From assembly GCA_034620365.1 (NCBI GenBank), contig JAQGEQ010000354.1, forward strand, positions 496,001 through 560,000: a DNA stretch of 64,000 nucleotides. Reading direction: 5' to 3'. The position numbers and the translations under genes were made by a program. The stretch is from Pegea sp. RAD2-039. Its lineage: Eukaryota > Chordata > Thaliacea > Salpida > Salpidae. The notes beneath the pieces are model-generated. The model saw only the letters and a program-made list of their open reading frames with translations, had not been told where the DNA came from and searched no databases. This document shows, in pieces, positions 60,201-64,000 of this stretch; the stretch's first letter is position 1, and every line of letters begins with the position of its first letter.

Positions 60201-63200
60201 ATAAGAAGTTGGCGTCCGGTCTATTTGGAATAGACGAAAATTGTGAAATAAAAATGTTTGTTGAGCCTGGGGGAAATTCATAGACTTCATGATATTCCTT
60301 TTTCACTGTTTCATTAAAATATCCAACAACAAGCTCACAGGTTGAATTATCTCCCCCACAAATACCACAGACATCATAAGAAGTTGTTGAACCTATAGCA
60401 TGATCGCACCCTGCACTCTAAGATTATAACATATTGTAAGTTCGAACCATGATATAAATAAATTGATGAAAGAGCAAACTTAAAGTTTTCTTGTAACGAA
60501 AATAATAACGTATTGTACTCGGCTGACTACAAAAAGATTGTTTGTCTATTAGCAACAAACTAAAACATATAATTGGTCAAAATGGTAATCTCTATTTATT
60601 CGAATCGATTTTAATTGGAGCACTATCAAAGACCGTCTTAGTCAAAGTACGTTCTGATGTAATGCTTACATCAGTAGCGACATGTTTACATTGAAAACAT
60701 CTCTTGGGGACAAGTAACATGCACCTCTAATTTCAATTATAATTAAACTTACTACGCAGAATCCATCCGCACAGATATCATCGCTTTCACGCCTACATGG
60801 TGTGCCATCCTTAAAATACTTTTCTGGATCTAGTTTCAATCTATCGCCATCACGGACATCTTCTCTACAGGATAACGTACAGATCTGAATAGGTCGAAAT
60901 ACTTTGCAACATTGAAAATATGAGTCACAAGCCACTTACCTCTGGACCTGATGTTGGGTATGTTGGAATCCAATTAATATATTCGTCTCTGTTTGTGAAG
61001 TTTCGATGAGCATTTGGAGAATTAAACTCTTGACACTGTAACCACCGCAGATCGGAAGGGCTTCTACATTTCTTTGTAACAAATAAAAAGCCGAGGGTAA
61101 CCATATTTAAATTGTTGGTATAAAAACATTTTGTTGCATTTTATTGGTCTAGACACACTTGCGTTCATTAAAGATGATCAATTGATTAAAAAAAATATAT
61201 TTTTATTGCCGGTTGTTTTGAAAAGTTTTAATAAATTATCATGGAACTTTTTTGAAATGATATCTCTAATTTTACGCCCAATTAAAATGAAAGATTAACT
61301 TGTTTTTTTCGGGTTTCCTAATTACATGTTTGGAAGATTTTAGAAACTACAAAGGTAACGTTAAAGTCAGGTTAAAAGTTTTAAGAAAAACGATCCAATG
61401 TCATTTGAAAGATGGAGTGTAATTACCTGAAGGTTACACGCTCTGAACTTCTTCTTTTTGCCAGTGCAGTATCTACCAGAGTTTGACGGTCTAATACAAT
61501 AAAAAGAGCTATTTAAAAATTTAACTCTAAAAATGGCAAATAAGGCGTTTTTCATACAAAAGGTATGAATCAACAAAAGGTATCTTTAATTTTTACCTAG
61601 GATTATCACAACTTCTTTCTGCAAACTTAACTCCTCCGCCACAGGTTAATGAGCATTTACTATAACTTCCGTAAGGTCCCCAGCCACCGTCAACCGGATG
61701 ACGTCTCTTTTTTTCTACACACTCACCATAATGACACTCCTAGAAAATAATTTGTAGAAAAAGTTAAAAGGAAACTTATCTAATCATCAGTCTGTTGAAA
61801 TTTTGATGCTGTCATTGATAAAATAGTTTTCACAAGGCTCAAAATTAATAAAATTTTGTATGAAAGAAGAAGTAACTTAAAATTATTTTCTTGCTTTTAA
61901 TAATTACCTTGAAAAAGTTTTTATTAGCTTTTTTAAGAAAGTATAATAGTTAAACAAAAATAGTTATCAAGCAGTTGGTTTGATATTTTGAAAGCAATAT
62001 AATTGCACTTATGTTTGTGCCTAGTGAACCAGAATGAACTTATTACGAAACTTTATATAAAGTTCTACATACTTATACACGGTTTATTAGTGGTATCGTA
62101 GTAAATAGGCTATTTATATTCTAATATCATGTGGCTAACTTCTAGAAGTAAGACTTCTTTGTTTGATTTATATTACTTTTAATAAAATTTCAATTTAAAC
62201 AAATGATAACTACAACATTTAGTTTTTTATTTAATTCATTTTCAACTTGGAATATGTTTTTTAAAGAATCAAGATTTAAGGAGATTTATACTTTCACTAT
62301 TAAGTATTATTTGAAAAATAATATGAATTTAAGACTGGTTTAGATGAAAACTAAAGTCGAATATGCTTTTAAGCATTACAGCATCATTTTGGTTTGTACT
62401 TTTCTTGCTCAGCTAACTGGAAAATAACGAATTTTGGAGCAGCATTATGTTACTATGGCAAAACTCCAATATTTTCTTTTATCCTTTTTCCTAAGCTTCA
62501 TTTTGTCTAAAAAACTATTGATTTTTTTACTGAAGTAAATTTACAGCAACAAAATTAACTAGATAATTTTATTAGAAGAAGTTTTTCTGTTTCACTTTTA
62601 GTTTAATTTTTATGAGAAACTAAAACTTTAATTTGATTGATTTAGTAGACAATAAAGAGCACAATGAATACCAATTATAAACCCAAACACTAGAAGATAA
62701 ATGTTACTAGCTACTTAAGTAGAAATTTGTTTACAAAGTCTTGTATAACTCTAATACAAATATATAACTTTTAATAACCAACTTTAATTCAAATATATAT
62801 ATGTATCAGATATAATTAATCTTTAAAACTATTCGAGGATAACTATTCCAATAGTTTGAAAACAAACACAATAAGAGCTTATGTGTTTTTATCTGATCGA
62901 GTAAAGCTTGAAATTAAGCTTTTATACTACCAAGAGTCTGATGCTATCTTTAAGGTGAATTCAGTTATTGATTGTAATGAAAGCTCAAGGGAATACTACA
63001 GTAGTGGAAAGCCTACTGAGATATCAAATGATTTATTACTATTACGTAATTTTGTCATTTTAAACACGCGTCCATTCTTATAAATGATTTGATACTGTTA
63101 CACTGACTGATATGCCACATATCATTAACTTAAGTAAAGCGTGTGAAGTAAATGAACAATTAAAGCATAAATAGATTATGTGAATAAAGCTTGCCTTTTT

Positions 63201-64000
63201 AAAGCTTATATTTAATTCTTGCACTAGATTTTTCATAATTTAATTACTTTTTACACCTATTTTGCATGTTTAACCGCACTTAAGTTGCAAGTTTAGATAT
63301 TTATAAATATTTTTAAGTGTTGCTAAAGCAATAAACATCTTCTGATGACGTTATTTTACGTAATTAACCTTTATATCAACTGCTTTGGAAATAAAGTTAA
63401 CCTCAGTCTAGAAAATCTAATTTCTAACAGTTTATACACATGATCAGATAAAAAGATGACAGATCTTACCCCTTCTACTCCAGTTGCTAAACCACATTTT
63501 GTTCCTTCCGCCCACCTACCATGAGTTGTTCTACAAGGTCCAGTATAACTTTCTGTTTTATTTCTACAATATAACTTCCAACAATCTCTGTTCACACTAC
63601 CCTAAAACACAAAGTTTATATTTTACAATCAAGATGTAGATACGTTTGAGAATTAATTATTTTCTAAATTACATCTCCGAGAAGTTTTACTTCATTTAGA
63701 CAGAATAAGAAATTGAAGAAAGTTTTCAAACCCTGGGTACACATGGAATCGAATCAGGTCCAAACATTTTCATGCATTGCTTATCTAGGTCGAAGAGAAC
63801 ACCTGGTTTTTCTGGGTGTAGTGTATGCGTTGCACTTGGCTCATTATCTAAGCAAGTCCTATTACCATATCTAAAAAACAATATCAGTTTAAATGTTTTT
63901 GTAAACTAAACGTAGAAATAGAAAAACCAGGAAAATTTCAAAGAAGTCCAAACTAACTTTAACATTTGAGTGATATAGTTAGCACTACATTGAGACCAAT
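51251..64000 (-). CDS. ADAMTS9/ADAMTS20/GON-1-type metalloprotease, 3' part (5' end beyond the window)
   Basis: These are secreted zinc proteases that cut proteoglycans in the matrix and guide cell migration. The prodomain and catalytic domain lie past the right edge. Visible from 64000 leftward: the disintegrin-like region (CSANYITQMLKYGNRTC; DLDKQCMKMFGPDSIPC, 63870-63732; CWKLYCRNK), the central TSP1 repeat (GGWGPYGSYSKCSLTCGGG, about 61740-61600), the Cys-rich module with HAIGSTTSYDVCGICGGDNS (about 60420), the spacer (60013-59590), then about 14 C-terminal TSP1 repeats down to 53400, and the GON domain. GON landmarks are SCYNLKREYKVDT, IYCWGMGTETPREYITLPAG, ENFSEW, GTAGDCYNNQGCPQ, and the final KGRCGGYCGRCS in the last exon (51345-51251, stop TGA). 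About 15 TSP1 repeats plus GON is the ADAMTS9/20 architecture. Most TSP1 introns lie in phase 0 directly before the first Cys of CSxTCG. The largest intron is about 61745-63470. The first one or two C-terminal repeats are degenerate. Confidence 0.93.

Noticed and set aside
62856-63083. Plus-strand 75-codon frame inside the large ADAMTS intron
   Set aside because: It lacks an ATG start and splice signals, and no family is recognised. It could be a relic but cannot be supported.
1-64000. CRISPR arrays, operons, bacterial promoters
   Set aside because: The DNA is eukaryotic with spliced genes; no regularly spaced repeats were seen.

Overview
The window is animal (metazoan) nuclear DNA. The genes are split by many short GT-AG introns, often 45-60 bases long. 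Intergenic DNA is very AT-rich, while exons of the older housekeeping genes are more GC-rich. Gene content (a TRPN/NOMPC channel with 29 ankyrin repeats, a GON-domain ADAMTS with about 15 thrombospondin repeats, and MIIP) points to an invertebrate such as a tunicate or cnidarian. The species cannot be fixed from the sequence alone. I see no bacterial genes, CRISPR arrays or rRNA/tRNA genes.

Layout from left to right: NUP133 (+, 1787-7062); an unresolved minus-strand set of coding-like segments (7185-7830); MCCC1 (-, 9133-11994); a five-finger C2H2 protein (-, 14005-14700); a monocarboxylate-transporter-like MFS protein (-, 17171-20462); an aquaglyceroporin (-, 21517-22518); a 4.7 kb gene-poor stretch with a decayed element; a small predicted gene (+, 27202-27734); the TRPN channel (+, 28066-35966); a LINE remnant (36890-37425); TUBGCP4 on one exon (+, 38701-40668); MIIP (-, 41165-43690); a 7.5 kb gene-poor gap with two orphan reading frames; and the 3' part of an ADAMTS9/20/GON-1 gene (-, 51251 to the right edge, 5' end outside).

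The genes are functionally unrelated: nuclear pore, leucine catabolism, transcription, membrane transport, mechanosensation, microtubule nucleation and extracellular matrix proteolysis. They look like ordinary linked neighbours, not a pathway cluster. TUBGCP4 and MIIP meet tail to tail, with poly(A) signals about 70 bases apart.

The most interesting patterns are these. First, a splice-acceptor-like sequence sits just upstream of nearly every start codon, suggesting spliced-leader trans-splicing or 5'UTR introns. Second, the palindrome TGACGTCA is strongly over-represented. Third, phase-0 introns lie at repeat boundaries in both the TRPN and ADAMTS genes. Fourth, a few junctions do not fit ordinary GT-AG introns. 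I found no convincing wholly new biological system.
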